A stretch of 64,000 nt of DNA. It comes from Deferrisoma camini S3R1. GTDB taxonomy: Bacteria; Desulfobacterota; Deferrisomatia; Deferrisomatales; Deferrisomataceae. Positions within the stretch are counted from its first letter, which is position 1. The number at the start of each line of letters is the position of its first letter. Below are positions 14,313-22,832 of the stretch, piece by piece. The stretch spans positions 3,536,264 to 3,600,263 of the forward strand of contig NZ_JAFN01000001.1 of NCBI RefSeq assembly GCF_000526155.1. Direction: 5' to 3'. The notes below the pieces were generated by a model. That model was given only the letters and a program-made list of their open reading frames with translations, searched no databases and had not been told where the DNA came from. A program made the translations under genes and the position numbers.

Positions 14313-16391
14313 CTATTCCTGCTCCTCGCTGCGGGCCTCGGCCACGATCTTCTCCGCGATGTTCGGCGGCACCTCCTCGTAGTGGTCGAAGCGCATGGTG
14401 AAGATGCCCCGGCCCGCCGTCATCGACCGCAGATCCGGTGCGTACTCGAGCATCTCGGCCAGGGGCACGTGGGCCCGGATCACCTGGACCCCGTCCTCCG
14501 GGTCCACCCCGAGCACCCGGCCCCGCCGCGAGTTCAGGTCGCCGATCACGTCACCCATGTAGGCGTCGGGCACCCGGACCGTGACCTCCATGATGGGCTC
14601 CAGGAGCACCGGGCTGCACTCGGCCGCGCCCTTCTTGAACCCCAGCGAGGCCGCGATCTTGAAGGCCATCTCCGAGGAGTCCACCTCGTGGTACTTGCCG
14701 TCGAACAGGGTCACCTCCACGTCCACCATGGGGTACCCGGCCAGGATGCCCCCGGCCATGGCCTCCTTGACCCCGTCCTCGCAGGCCGGAATGTACTGCT
14801 TGGGGATCGCCCCGCCCACGATCTTGTCGATGAACCGGAACCCCTCGCCCCGGGGCAGGGGCTTGATCTCGAGCCAGGTGTCACCGAACTGGCCCCGGCC
14901 GCCGGTCTGCTTCTTGTAGCGGCCCTGGACCTTGGTGCTCTTCTTGATGGTCTCGCGGTAGGGGATCTTGGGCTTGCGCAGCTCCATGTCCGCCCCGAAC
15001 TTGCGCTTCATCCGCTCGCACGCGATGTCGAGGTGGAGCTTCCCCATGCCCGACACCAGCAGCTCGTGGGTCTGCTCCTCGCGCCGGACCTGGATGGTGG
15101 GGTCCTCGTCCTGGATCCGCCGCAGGGCCTGGTTCATCTTCTCCTCGTCGCCCCGGGCCTTGGGGTAGGCCGCGTAGGTCATGAGGGGCTCCGGCGCGCC
15201 GATCCAGGGCAGCACGACGGGATTGGCCTTGTCGCACAGGGTGTCGCCGGTGCGGGTCTCCTTGAGCTTGGCCACGGCCAGGATGTCGCCGGTGCCGGCC
15301 ACGGCGGCGGGCTTGGAGTCCTTGCCCACCAGGGCCAGGATCTGCCCCACCCGCTCCTCGGTCTGGCGGTTGGCGTTCCACACGTTGGAGTCGGAAGAGA
15401 GGGTGCCGCTCCAGACCCGGAACAGGGTCAGCCGGCCGGCGAAGGGGTCGGAGAGGGTTTTGAACACCAGGGCACACAGGGGCTCGTCGTCCGAGGGCTG
15501 CCGGGTGATCGGCTCGCCGTCGGGCCCCTCGCCCTCCACCGGGCCCCGGTCCGCCGGGCTCGGGAACGCCTCCACGATCAGGTCCATCAGGGCGGCCGAC
15601 CCGATGTTCTTCGCGGCGCACCCCACGAGCACCGGCACGAACTGGCGGCTCACAACCCCGGCCCTCAGTGCCCGGCTCAGCTCGGCGGGCGTGATCTCCT
15701 GGCCGTCGAAGTACTTCTCCATCAGCTCGTCGTCGGTCTCGACCAGGTGCTCGATCAGTTGCTCCCGGGCCGAGGCCACGGCGTCGGCCATGTCGTCGGG
15801 AACCGGGCCCTCCTGGGGCTTGCCCGAGTCGTCCGCGAACGTGAAGGCCTTGCCAGAGAGCAGGTCCACGTAGCCCTGGAACCCGGCCTCCTTCCCGATG
15901 GGCAGGTGGATCGGCACGAACGAGGCGTCGAACGCCGAGCGGAGCGCCTCCAGGGCGGTGTCGAACCGGGCGTTCTCCTTGTCCAACCGGTTCACCACCA
16001 CAGCCCTGGGCAGGCCCAGCTCGTCGGCGGTCTGCCAGACCTTTTCGGTCTCGAACTTGATCTCGGACTCCGGCCCCACCACCACCACGGCCGCGTCCAC
16101 GGCCTGGAGCGCCGCCTGGGCCTCGTACAGGAACACGTCGTAGCCGGGGGTGTCGAGGAGGTTCACCTTGGTCTTCCGGTGCTCGAGCCAGGCCAGGGCG
16201 GCCGAGATCGAGAACTTGTGGCCCTTCTCCTCCGGCTCGAAGTCGAGCACCGAGGTGCCGTCGTCCACCCGACACAACCGCGTGGTCACGCCGGCGCAGT
16301 AGAGCATCCCCTCACCCAGGCTGGTCTTGCCGCTGCCTCCGTGTCCCACCAGGGCCACGTTGCGGATCTTGTCCACGTCGTACCGTTTCAT
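14313..16391 (-). CDS. fusA2: Elongation factor G paralogue (FusA2 type)
   Basis: 692 residues with all EF-G domains: GTPase domain with G1 GHGGSGKTS, switch/G3 DTPGYDVF, G4 NRLDKE, then domain II, domain III (PTIQVRREEQTHELLVSGMG), domain IV (TGGRGQFGDTWLEIKPL) and domain V. G1 is not the AHxDxGKTT of the main translocase, and the DTPG follow-up residue differs (YD for HVDF), marking it as the second EF-G family. Members are proposed to act in ribosome recycling or under stress. It sits with coaX and birA, not with ribosomal protein genes. Confidence 0.88.
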   Translation of the reverse strand: MKRYDVDKIRNVALVGHGGSGKTSLGEGMLYCAGVTTRLCRVDDGTSVLDFEPEEKGHKFSISAALAWLEHRKTKVNLLDTPGYDVFLYEAQAALQAVDAAVVVVGPESEIKFETEKVWQTADELGLPRAVVVNRLDKENARFDTALEALRSAFDASFVPIHLPIGKEAGFQGYVDLLSGKAFTFADDSGKPQEGPVPDDMADAVASAREQLIEHLVETDDELMEKYFDGQEITPAELSRALRAGVVSRQFVPVLVGCAAKNIGSAALMDLIVEAFPSPADRGPVEGEGPDGEPITRQPSDDEPLCALVFKTLSDPFAGRLTLFRVWSGTLSSDSNVWNANRQTEERVGQILALVGKDSKPAAVAGTGDILAVAKLKETRTGDTLCDKANPVVLPWIGAPEPLMTYAAYPKARGDEEKMNQALRRIQDEDPTIQVRREEQTHELLVSGMGKLHLDIACERMKRKFGADMELRKPKIPYRETIKKSTKVQGRYKKQTGGRGQFGDTWLEIKPLPRGEGFRFIDKIVGGAIPKQYIPACEDGVKEAMAGGILAGYPMVDVEVTLFDGKYHEVDSSEMAFKIAASLGFKKGAAECSPVLLEPIMEVTVRVPDAYMGDVIGDLNSRRGRVLGVDPEDGVQVIRAHVPLAEMLEYAPDLRSMTAGRGIFTMRFDHYEEVPPNIAEKIVAEARSEEQE

Positions 16392-16437
16392 GCCCGCTCC
16401 TTTCTCGCTGAAATCGGGGGGTGTCGGCCGGTCGAGA

Positions 16438-17223
16438 TCAACCCGCGTTGCGCTCGTACAGGATGCGAAGTCCCTCCAGGGTCAGGAACTCCTCCACTCT
16501 CTGGATGTGTCGGCTCTCCTTCGCGATCAGGGGGGCCAGCCCGCCGGTGGCCACCACCAGGGGCGGTCCGCCCACCTCGGCCTGGAGCCGCTCGATCAAG
16601 CCATCCACCAGGCTGGCGTACCCGAACACGATGCCCGACTGGATGGAGTGCACCGTGTTGCGGCCCAGCACCCGCGGCGGCCGCTCGAGCGCCACCTTCG
16701 GCAGCTTGCTGGCCCGGGCGAACAGGGCCTCCATGCTGATCTGGAGCCCCGGCGCGATCATCCCTCCCATGTAGGCGCCGGCCTCGTCCACGTAGTCGAA
16801 GGTGGTGGCGGTGCCGAAGTCCACGATGATCAGGGCCTGGCGAAACTTCTCGTACCCAGCCACCGCGTTCACGATCCGGTCGGCCCCCACCTCCCGGGGG
16901 TCCTCGTACCGGATCGGCATGCCCGTACGGATGCCGGGGCCCACGACCACCGGGTCCCGATGCAGAAACTCCCGGCAGGCCTCGGCCACGGTGGGGGTGA
17001 ACGCCGGCACCACCGACGAGACCGCCACCCCTTCGATCCGGCGGATCTCGATCCCCGACAGGTCGAACAGGCTGCGCAGCAGCACGCCGAGTTCCTCGGG
17101 GGTCTTTCGGGCGTCGGTGGCGATGCGCCAGTGGGCGGTGAGCTCCCGGTCCGCGAACACCCCCAACACGGTGTGGGTGTTGCCCACGTCCACCGCCAGG
17201 AGCAGCTCGGTGTGCTGGGTCAT
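16438..17223 (-). CDS. coaX: Type III pantothenate kinase
   Basis: 261 residues. First step of coenzyme A synthesis, ATP-dependent phosphorylation of pantothenate. ASKHA motifs: AVDVGNTHTVLG (phosphate 1), PGIRTGMPI with GADRIVNAVAG, and DFGTATTFDYV (phosphate 2), later VVATGGLAPLI. The start at 17223 gives the DVGNT motif at its normal distance and an ATGA overlap with birA. A birA-coaX pair is common in bacteria. Confidence 0.93.
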   Translation of the reverse strand: MTQHTELLLAVDVGNTHTVLGVFADRELTAHWRIATDARKTPEELGVLLRSLFDLSGIEIRRIEGVAVSSVVPAFTPTVAEACREFLHRDPVVVGPGIRTGMPIRYEDPREVGADRIVNAVAGYEKFRQALIIVDFGTATTFDYVDEAGAYMGGMIAPGLQISMEALFARASKLPKVALERPPRVLGRNTVHSIQSGIVFGYASLVDGLIERLQAEVGGPPLVVATGGLAPLIAKESRHIQRVEEFLTLEGLRILYERNAG

Positions 17224-18221
17224 GGAGCCCTCGTGGTCGCGTAGTGCAGATCGCCGGCCAGGATGCGGCGGGTCGTTCCGTCGGGGGCCTCGAGGAGCAA
17301 GGCGCCGGCGTCGTCGAGCCCCACGGCCGTGCCCTCCACCGGGCCGGACGGCGTGTGGACCCGAACCCGCCGGTCCGCGGCCCGGAACCACCGGGTCCAC
17401 GCCTCCCGCACCGCCCCGAAGCCGTGGGAAACGAATCGATCATACAGAGGTTCCAGGGCCTGAAGGAAGCCGCAAAGCACCGCCAGGCGGTCGGGAGGCG
17501 GGGGCGCGGCCCAGGCCGCCAAGGTGGTGGCCAGGGCCCGGACCTCCTCGGGCAGGTCGTCCGGGGCGCCCCCCACGTTCACCCCCACGCCCAGGACCAC
17601 GTGCCGGGCGGCCTGGGCCTCGGCGCGCATCTCCAGGAGGATGCCCGCCACCTTTCGGCCGCCGAGGAGCACGTCGTTGGGCCACTTGATCTCGATGGAC
17701 TGGCGAGGCGCCCACGCGGCCAGGGCCTCGGCCAGGGCGGCCGAGGCCACGTAGGTGAGGGGAGGCACGGCCGCCGCCGGGAGGGGCGGCCGCAGGATCA
17801 GGCTGAACAGGAGGCTTCGGCCGGGGAGGTCGGCCCAGGACCGGCCCCTGCGGCCCCGGCCCCGGTCCTGATGCTCGGCCACCACCAGCGCCCCTTCGGG
17901 GGCCCCTTCCTCGGCCCACCGGTCCGCCTCGGCATTGGTGGAGCCGGTGCGGGCAAGGTAACGGACCGGACGGCCCAACCGGGCGGTGGCGAGGCATGCC
18001 TCGACCTCGGGGGGGCGCAGACCCCGCCAGGCCCGGTGCAAACGGTACCCCCTTCCGGCCCGGCTCTCGACCTCGTACCCCGCTTCCCGCAGCTCCTCCA
18101 CCGCCTTCCACACCGCAGACCGGGTCACCCCCAGCCGTCGGGCCAGCTCCTGACCCGACAGGCCGCCGGGGTCGGCCGTGAGCAGCAGGCGAAGTACGCG
18201 GTCGGAAAGGGGTTCGGCCAT
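17220..18221 (-). CDS. birA: Biotin ligase/biotin operon repressor
   Basis: 333 residues. N-terminal winged helix (about 5-65, LSGQELARRLGVTRSAVWKAV) for DNA binding, then the ligase core with EHQDRGRGRRGRSW (biotinyl-AMP binding), IEIKWPNDVLL, and the C-terminal SH3-like domain (GPVEGTAVGLDDAGALLLEA). Attaches biotin to carboxylase subunits and can repress biotin genes. First gene of the leftward operon. Confidence 0.93.
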   Translation of the reverse strand: MAEPLSDRVLRLLLTADPGGLSGQELARRLGVTRSAVWKAVEELREAGYEVESRAGRGYRLHRAWRGLRPPEVEACLATARLGRPVRYLARTGSTNAEADRWAEEGAPEGALVVAEHQDRGRGRRGRSWADLPGRSLLFSLILRPPLPAAAVPPLTYVASAALAEALAAWAPRQSIEIKWPNDVLLGGRKVAGILLEMRAEAQAARHVVLGVGVNVGGAPDDLPEEVRALATTLAAWAAPPPPDRLAVLCGFLQALEPLYDRFVSHGFGAVREAWTRWFRAADRRVRVHTPSGPVEGTAVGLDDAGALLLEAPDGTTRRILAGDLHYATTRAP

Positions 18222-18329
18222 GGTTTCCCCATGGTTTCCGAGAAGAGGGGCCGCTGGGTCTGGTCAGGGAAACGCCTTAGTAGCAGAGGGGTTCGGAGGG
18301 TGTCAACGCCGCGGGAGGCGCCCCCTCAG

Positions 18330-18800
18330 GCCCTGCGGAGCCGGGCAACGAGGAAAGGTGACGTTCCGTGATCCGAGGGCCTTGGCGGCCGCAGGGCATG
18401 GGGTTCAGGAACCGGAATTCAGCGGACAGGAGACAGGAAATCCCCCTTCGGCTGCTGCGCGACCTACAACGGGGAGAGTAACTTTCCCTGAACCGGGTAG
18501 CTGCGGCGGGGCATGGGGTCTGCTTCCGGCCGCGCGCGAAGCCGGGCATGGAGATTCGCCGCGCAGGCACGGGGCACCGGCGGTGGCTTCATGACCGTTC
18601 GGCGGGGCACGAACGAACTCACGATGCGAGCGTTGGAGGCGCTGCGCGGCGAGCCAAGGAGCCGCGCGCGGCTCTCCAGCAGACCCCATGCCCCCCGGAC
18701 CATGAGGTGGAGGCGAAGAGGCATGGTAATGCCTAGAACGTGTGAGAATCCGGGAGGTTCTCAAGCTTCCCAGCGTCCCAGCCTCCTAGCGGAAGTGATA
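18330..18800. repeat. Fold-back intergenic repeat: half copy plus full copy
   Basis: A full element has arms GGGGCATGGGGTCTGC (18508-18523) and the exact complement at 18679-18694; inner arms (GGCCGCGCGCGAAGCCGGGC against GCGCGCGGCTCTCC) also pair. A left half of another copy (18397-18465, GGGCATGGGGTTCAGGAACC) precedes it. The right tail (CATGAGGTGGAGGCGAAGAGG to CCTAGCGGAAGT) recurs at 54885-54985 and 62715-62810. Nothing else is seen between birA and the toxin gene. Confidence 0.75.
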
Positions 18801-18813
18801 TGGAAAAGGGGGA

Positions 18814-19155
18814 CTACGCCCCCAAGATGTGGCGAAGAACGGCTTTAAGCTGCCGTTGGTCAGAGTCGGAGAGATGCCCCAGCTTCCTGAGAACGAGCTG
18901 TTTGTCGATCGTGGCGATCAGGGGTTTGAACACGGAGGGTTTCAGAAGGCCCGCTTCTCGCCACTTGACGAGGGGAGCCTCACCCACGGTTGAGCTCGGG
19001 CGGACCTGGCTCGTCACCGCCAGGATGATGAGGTCCGCCCTCGCCAAGTGATAGGCCCTCGAGCTGACGACCACGGCCGGCCGTTTCTTGATCGCCTTCT
19101 GGTCGGTAAACGGGAACGGGACGAGGACGACGTCGCCGAATTCAAAGTCGGTCAT
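18814..19155 (-). CDS. MazF/PemK-family mRNA endonuclease toxin
   Basis: 113 residues: FGDVVLVPFPFTDQKAIKKRPAVVV is the classic N-terminus of the MazF fold, followed by LIILAVTSQ and a C-terminal SVFKPLIATIDKQLV segment corresponding to the conserved 'K..R..T' part of the active site. Cleaves mRNA when released from its antitoxin. It overlaps the antitoxin gene by 14 bases, so the pair is translationally coupled. Flanked by repeats, typical of a mobile addiction module. Confidence 0.85.
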   Translation of the reverse strand: MTDFEFGDVVLVPFPFTDQKAIKKRPAVVVSSRAYHLARADLIILAVTSQVRPSSTVGEAPLVKWREAGLLKPSVFKPLIATIDKQLVLRKLGHLSDSDQRQLKAVLRHILGA

Positions 19156-19348
19156 ATTCAGCGTCGTCCTCGTTGTCCCATGCTTTCCGAAAGGCCTCCT
19201 CCGCCAGTTCCGTCACGGCTTTGCTGAGTTCCCGGTCATGGTGGCGTTGATGAAGGAAGTCCACGAAGTCTTCCACCTCGGCCATCCTCTCGGGCGGAAG
19301 CGCGCGAATTTTCTCCAGCAACGCTCGTTCTCTTGCAAGGGACGACAT
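19142..19348 (-). CDS. Antitoxin of the MazF-type pair (DUF2281-like)
   Basis: 68 residues, MSSLARERALLEKIRALPPE followed by MAEVEDFVDFLHQR and an acidic tail (WDNEDDAEYDRL). The ALPPERxxEVxDFVDFL block is typical of DUF2281-type antitoxins. The ATG at 19348 is chosen because the toxin-adjacent protein needs no longer N-terminus and the upstream frame is repeat-derived. Confidence 0.7.
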   Translation of the reverse strand: MSSLARERALLEKIRALPPERMAEVEDFVDFLHQRHHDRELSKAVTELAEEAFRKAWDNEDDAEYDRL

Positions 19349-19504
19349 GCTGTTTCTCCCTTCGAGATCCTCTTGGCCCTCCAGCAAAAGAATTCTTGCT
19401 GCCGAACCGTCTTTCGTCAAGGACTGCCTACCAACCGCCCAGCAGCCCGAAGGCCCCAGACCGACGACCAACGACCGAAGTTGTCAGGGGTTGACCCGGG
19501 ACAA

Positions 19505-19526
19505 TTTTGGGAATAAAATCCCAAAA
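19505..19526 (+). promoter_or_regulatory. Inverted repeat at the DUF6502 gene start
   Basis: TTTTGGG (19505-19511) and CCCAAAA (19520-19526) flank AATAAAAT; the whole is AT-rich in a GC-rich region and ends one base before the start codon. It could be an operator overlapping the promoter or a start-proximal hairpin giving autoregulation. No ribosome site is visible between it and the ATG. Confidence 0.5.
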
Positions 19527-19527
19527 C

Positions 19528-20367
19528 ATGAGCGAGACCGGATCCTCCTCCAACCGAGCACTGCTTGCCGCCGTCCTGGCGATTCTTCGGGCCCTGGTCC
19601 GGGTGCTGCTGCGCCACGGCGTGCCGTACCCGGTGTTCTCCGAGCTGGCCCGGTGGGCCTACGTGGACGTGGCCACCCGCGAGTTTCGGCTGCCGGGCCG
19701 CAAACAGACCCGCTCGCGCGTCTCCGTGCTGACCGGCCTGTCCCGAAAAGAGGTCCAGCGGCTCCAGGAAGCGCCCCCCCCGGCCCGGGCCGAGGACGTG
19801 GAGCGGTTCCACCGGGCCGCGCGGATCGTCTCGGCCTGGACCCGGGAGCCCCGGTACCGCAACGAGCTGGGGGAGCCGCTCGTGTTGGCGTTCGAGGGGG
19901 AGGGGCCGAGCTTCTCGGAGCTGGTGGCCCGCTACGGCGCGGACGTGCCGCCCCGGGCCGTGCTGGACGAGCTGGTGCACACCGGCACGGTGGAGCGGCT
20001 GCCGGAGGGCCGGGTGCGGCTCCGGACCCGGGCCTACCTGCCCCAGGGGGCCGAGCCCCAGAAGCTGGCGGTGCTGGGCGAGGACGTGAGCGCGCTGATT
20101 CGCACCATCGACCACAACCTGACGACAGAGCCCCAGGACCGGTGGTTCCAGCGGCACGTGGCCTACCGGGGGGTGCCGGCCTCGGCCGTTCCGGCGGTCC
20201 GGGATCTGGCCGGCCTGGAGGGGCAGCGGGTCCTGGAGGTGCTGGACCGGGTGCTTGCCGAGCGGATCTCGGAATCGGCCCCCGGGCCCCGGCGCCGGGT
20301 CCGCTTGGGGGTGTTCTGGTACGAGGAGCCCGACGGCGACGGCCCAGGCGTGGGAGAAGGCACATGA
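19528..20367 (+). CDS. DUF6502 family protein
   Basis: 279 residues, cytoplasmic, with winged-helix-like segments: YPVFSELARWAYVDVATREF, RVSVLTGLSRKEVQRL and FSELVARYGADVPPRAVLDELV. The family is uncharacterised but is typically found directly upstream of a DUF5666 lipoprotein, exactly as here, with an ATGA overlap. The helix-turn-helix character and the inverted repeat at the start suggest a regulator of the downstream gene. The ATG at 19528 is preferred over an in-frame start at 19507. Confidence 0.75.
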   Translation: MSETGSSSNRALLAAVLAILRALVRVLLRHGVPYPVFSELARWAYVDVATREFRLPGRKQTRSRVSVLTGLSRKEVQRLQEAPPPARAEDVERFHRAARIVSAWTREPRYRNELGEPLVLAFEGEGPSFSELVARYGADVPPRAVLDELVHTGTVERLPEGRVRLRTRAYLPQGAEPQKLAVLGEDVSALIRTIDHNLTTEPQDRWFQRHVAYRGVPASAVPAVRDLAGLEGQRVLEVLDRVLAERISESAPGPRRRVRLGVFWYEEPDGDGPGVGEGT

Positions 20368-21338
20368 GGATCGTGACGTGGTCCGCCCTGATCGGGGCGG
20401 CGTTGGCTGTGGCCGGCTGCGGGGGCGCGGGTGGGACGGCCGCGCTCGACAGCGGGCCGGGCGGGGGCATCGGCGGCACGGGCAGCGTGGCCGTGACCGC
20501 CCAGGGGCCGATCCAGGGGTTCGGCAGCGTGATCGTGAACGGGGTGGAGTTCGAGTTGCCCGACGGCGCGACCGTGCTGGTGGACGGCGTGCCGGCCGCC
20601 GAGCAGGACCTCAGTGAGGGCATGGTGGTGCGGATCACCGGCACCTACCGGCCCGGGGAGACGACGACGGCGGGGTACGTGCCGGGCGAAGCCGACGAGG
20701 TGCGCTACGACAGCACGATCCGCGGTGTTGTGACCTGGGTCTCTGGGTCCGCGTTCGAGGTGTTGGGCCGGGCCGTCCGGGTCGTCGGGTCCACCCGGTT
20801 CGGGGACGACGAGCGGCCCGAACTCGGCGACTTCGTGGAGGTGAGCGGTCTGGACGAGCCCGACGGCGGCCTGCGGGCCACCTTCGTCCGGGTGATCAAA
20901 CGCTCCGGGGAGTTCGATCCGGAAACGGACGAGGTCAAGGTGAAGGGCGCGGCCCACACCGTGGACCCGGAGGCCGGCACGTTCCGGGTGGGGGACCAGC
21001 CGGTCCGCGCGCCCGCGGGGGTGCCGCTGCCGGCGGAGAATGAGGTGGTCGAGGTTCGAGGCCATCTGCAGAACGGGGTGCTCGTGGCGGAGGCGATCGA
21101 GGGGGGAGAGTCGCCCCTGCCCGAGGGGCACGAGGTCGAGATCTCCGGGGTGGTGAACCTCGCAAGCGGCACCTGGTTCACCCTGGACGGCACCGAGGTG
21201 GACGCGGCAGACGCCAAGTTCGAGGGTGGCACCGCGGCCGACCTGCGGCCGGGCCTTCGGGTCGAGGTGGAGGGCACCGTGGAAAGCGGCATCGTGATCG
21301 CCCGGGAGGTGGAGATCCAGGGTGGGGAAGACGACTGA
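20364..21338 (+). CDS. DUF5666-repeat lipoprotein
   Basis: 324 residues with a lipoprotein signal (LAVAGCGGAGG). A glycine-rich linker is followed by repeated beta modules of the DUF5666/OB-like type: GPIQGFGSVIVNGVEFEL, GVVTWVSGSAFEVLGRAV, GAAHTVDPEAGTFRVGDQPV, and GVVNLASGTWFTLDGTEVDA. Acidic C-terminus. Likely a surface or periplasmic beta-rich protein of unknown ligand, paired with DUF6502. A strong hairpin terminator follows. Confidence 0.8.
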   Translation: MRIVTWSALIGAALAVAGCGGAGGTAALDSGPGGGIGGTGSVAVTAQGPIQGFGSVIVNGVEFELPDGATVLVDGVPAAEQDLSEGMVVRITGTYRPGETTTAGYVPGEADEVRYDSTIRGVVTWVSGSAFEVLGRAVRVVGSTRFGDDERPELGDFVEVSGLDEPDGGLRATFVRVIKRSGEFDPETDEVKVKGAAHTVDPEAGTFRVGDQPVRAPAGVPLPAENEVVEVRGHLQNGVLVAEAIEGGESPLPEGHEVEISGVVNLASGTWFTLDGTEVDAADAKFEGGTAADLRPGLRVEVEGTVESGIVIAREVEIQGGEDD

Positions 21339-21344
21339 CAAAGG

Positions 21345-21382
21345 GGCCCCGCCCGGGTTCTTGGCCGGAGCCGGGCGGGGCC
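21345..21382 (+). terminator. Hairpin terminator after the DUF5666 gene
   Basis: GGCCCCGCCCGG and CCGGGCGGGGCC separated by 14 bases, 6 bases past the stop. Perfect 12-base stem; no U-run follows, so termination efficiency is uncertain. Confidence 0.6.
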
Positions 21383-21437
21383 AAACGCAACCCGCGGGCC
21401 ACCATCGGGCCCGCACAACGCGCACGAGGAGGGTACC

Positions 21438-22754
21438 ATGAACAGACTTCGGATCGGAACGGCATTGGTCCTGGCCCTGCTGCTGGCCGCCTGCGGTGGG
21501 GGAAGCGGGAGCGGGACCTCGGCCGACACGGCCACGCTCACCGGCACCCTGGGCACCGGCGGGGCCGCGCGGGTGGCGGCCCGGACGGTGGCGGCCACGG
21601 CAGGGGACTTCTACGTGGAGGCGGTGGACGAGACCGGAACCGTGCAGGACTCGGCCCAGGGGCTCCAGGCAGGCGACTCGTTCGAGCTGCGCGTGCCGGC
21701 CGGGCACACCTACGTGATCGTGGTGGGCGACGCCATGGGTCCCCTGGGGGGGGCGGTGTACGACCCGGCTGCTGGGCGGGCCGACTTCGAGGTGCCGGCA
21801 GGGGTGACCCACCTAGTGCTGGGCACCCTCGACGTGGACCCCGACCGCCGGGAGGTCGAGATGGAGGGGGACGGCGATCCTCTGGCGCCCGCCGAGCACA
21901 TGGAGAAGCCCGAGGATAACGACGGCGACCACATCCCGGACTTTGCCGACTGGGACGACGACAACGACGGCATCCCCGACGATCTGGATCAGGTGGCCGG
22001 AGTGGACACCTCCAAGGACCACGACAACGACGGCGTGGTCGACCGGGACGACGAGGACGACGACGGCGACGGCGTGGCGGATACGGAAGATGCGATGCGG
22101 TACGACCACGACAACGACGGCGTGGACGACGACCGGAGCATGGGGCAGGTTGGGGATGCGGCCGTGGGCGCCGGGGTGTACGCGGACAACGGCTGCGCCG
22201 CCTGTCACGGCGACGACGGCTCCGGCGGCACGTCGGGCGAGTCGGTCCGGGGCGTCTCGGCCCACGAGCTGGCCGAGGTGCTCCTCCGGGGTGAGGACGA
22301 GGGCGAGGAGCACGAAGGCGCCATGGGGGACGACGACGGCGAGGAGTCCGACGACGGTGGGCAGGAGTTGGGGATGCGGGCGTTTCCCGATCTGGTTCCC
22401 TATGCCGCGGATCTGGCGGCGTTCCTAAGCGGCCAGGCCGGCTCGCCCGCCGCCGGGACCCAACCGACGGACACCGGCTCCCAGACTCCGCCCGCCGACG
22501 CGGGAACCCAGACTCCTTCGTCGGACACCGGCACGCAGCCCCCGATGCCCACGGCGGACGGACAGGCGGTGTTCGACAGCATCTGTAGCAGTTGCCACGT
22601 GCTGGGATCCTACGACACCATGGGGTTCGCCCCGGATCTCTCCGGCAAGGGGGCCCTGGTGTCCAGCAAGTTCGGCGGCGGCGCGAACCACATGGGCAAC
22701 ACCCTGACCGACGCCGAGATCCAGGTGGTGGCGGATTTTCTGAACGCCAACTGA
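21438..22754 (+). CDS. Calcium-repeat dihaem cytochrome c lipoprotein
   Basis: 438 residues. Lipoprotein signal ends LLAACGGG. After a beta domain (about 30-135) come thrombospondin type-3-like calcium repeats (DNDGDHIPDFADWDDDNDG, DHDNDGVVDRDDEDDDGDG, about 155-235), then CAACH at 253-257, a Thr/Pro/Gln linker, and CSSCH at 383-387 in a normal cytochrome c domain. Both CxxCH sites should bind haem after export and processing by the ccm system encoded next door. Probably an outer-surface electron carrier stabilised by calcium. GGAGG lies before the ATG. Confidence 0.85.
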   Translation: MNRLRIGTALVLALLLAACGGGSGSGTSADTATLTGTLGTGGAARVAARTVAATAGDFYVEAVDETGTVQDSAQGLQAGDSFELRVPAGHTYVIVVGDAMGPLGGAVYDPAAGRADFEVPAGVTHLVLGTLDVDPDRREVEMEGDGDPLAPAEHMEKPEDNDGDHIPDFADWDDDNDGIPDDLDQVAGVDTSKDHDNDGVVDRDDEDDDGDGVADTEDAMRYDHDNDGVDDDRSMGQVGDAAVGAGVYADNGCAACHGDDGSGGTSGESVRGVSAHELAEVLLRGEDEGEEHEGAMGDDDGEESDDGGQELGMRAFPDLVPYAADLAAFLSGQAGSPAAGTQPTDTGSQTPPADAGTQTPSSDTGTQPPMPTADGQAVFDSICSSCHVLGSYDTMGFAPDLSGKGALVSSKFGGGANHMGNTLTDAEIQVVADFLNAN

Positions 22755-22773
22755 TCGGACCACCCCGAAACCA

Positions 22774-22812
22774 CGAGCGCCCCCGCCCCGGTGAACGGGA
22801 CGGGGGCGCTCG
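22774..22812. terminator. Bidirectional hairpin between convergent genes
   Basis: CGAGCGCCCCCGCCCCG pairs with CGGGACGGGGGCGCTCG (one mismatch), loop 5 bases, between the dihaem lipoprotein and the leftward ccm operon end. Confidence 0.65.
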
Positions 22813-22832
22813 CTTTCGGAGGAGCCGCAGAG

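Noticed and set aside
13209-16739. 1176-codon open frame antisense to the EF-G-like gene
   Set aside because: Composition (Leu/His/Arg/Gly-rich) and exact overlap with the conserved EF-G on the other strand mark it as a shadow.
18508-18694. tRNA or known riboswitch within the fold-back repeats
   Set aside because: No cloverleaf, no conserved T-arm word, and arms are too long and variable; a mobile or structured repeat fits better.
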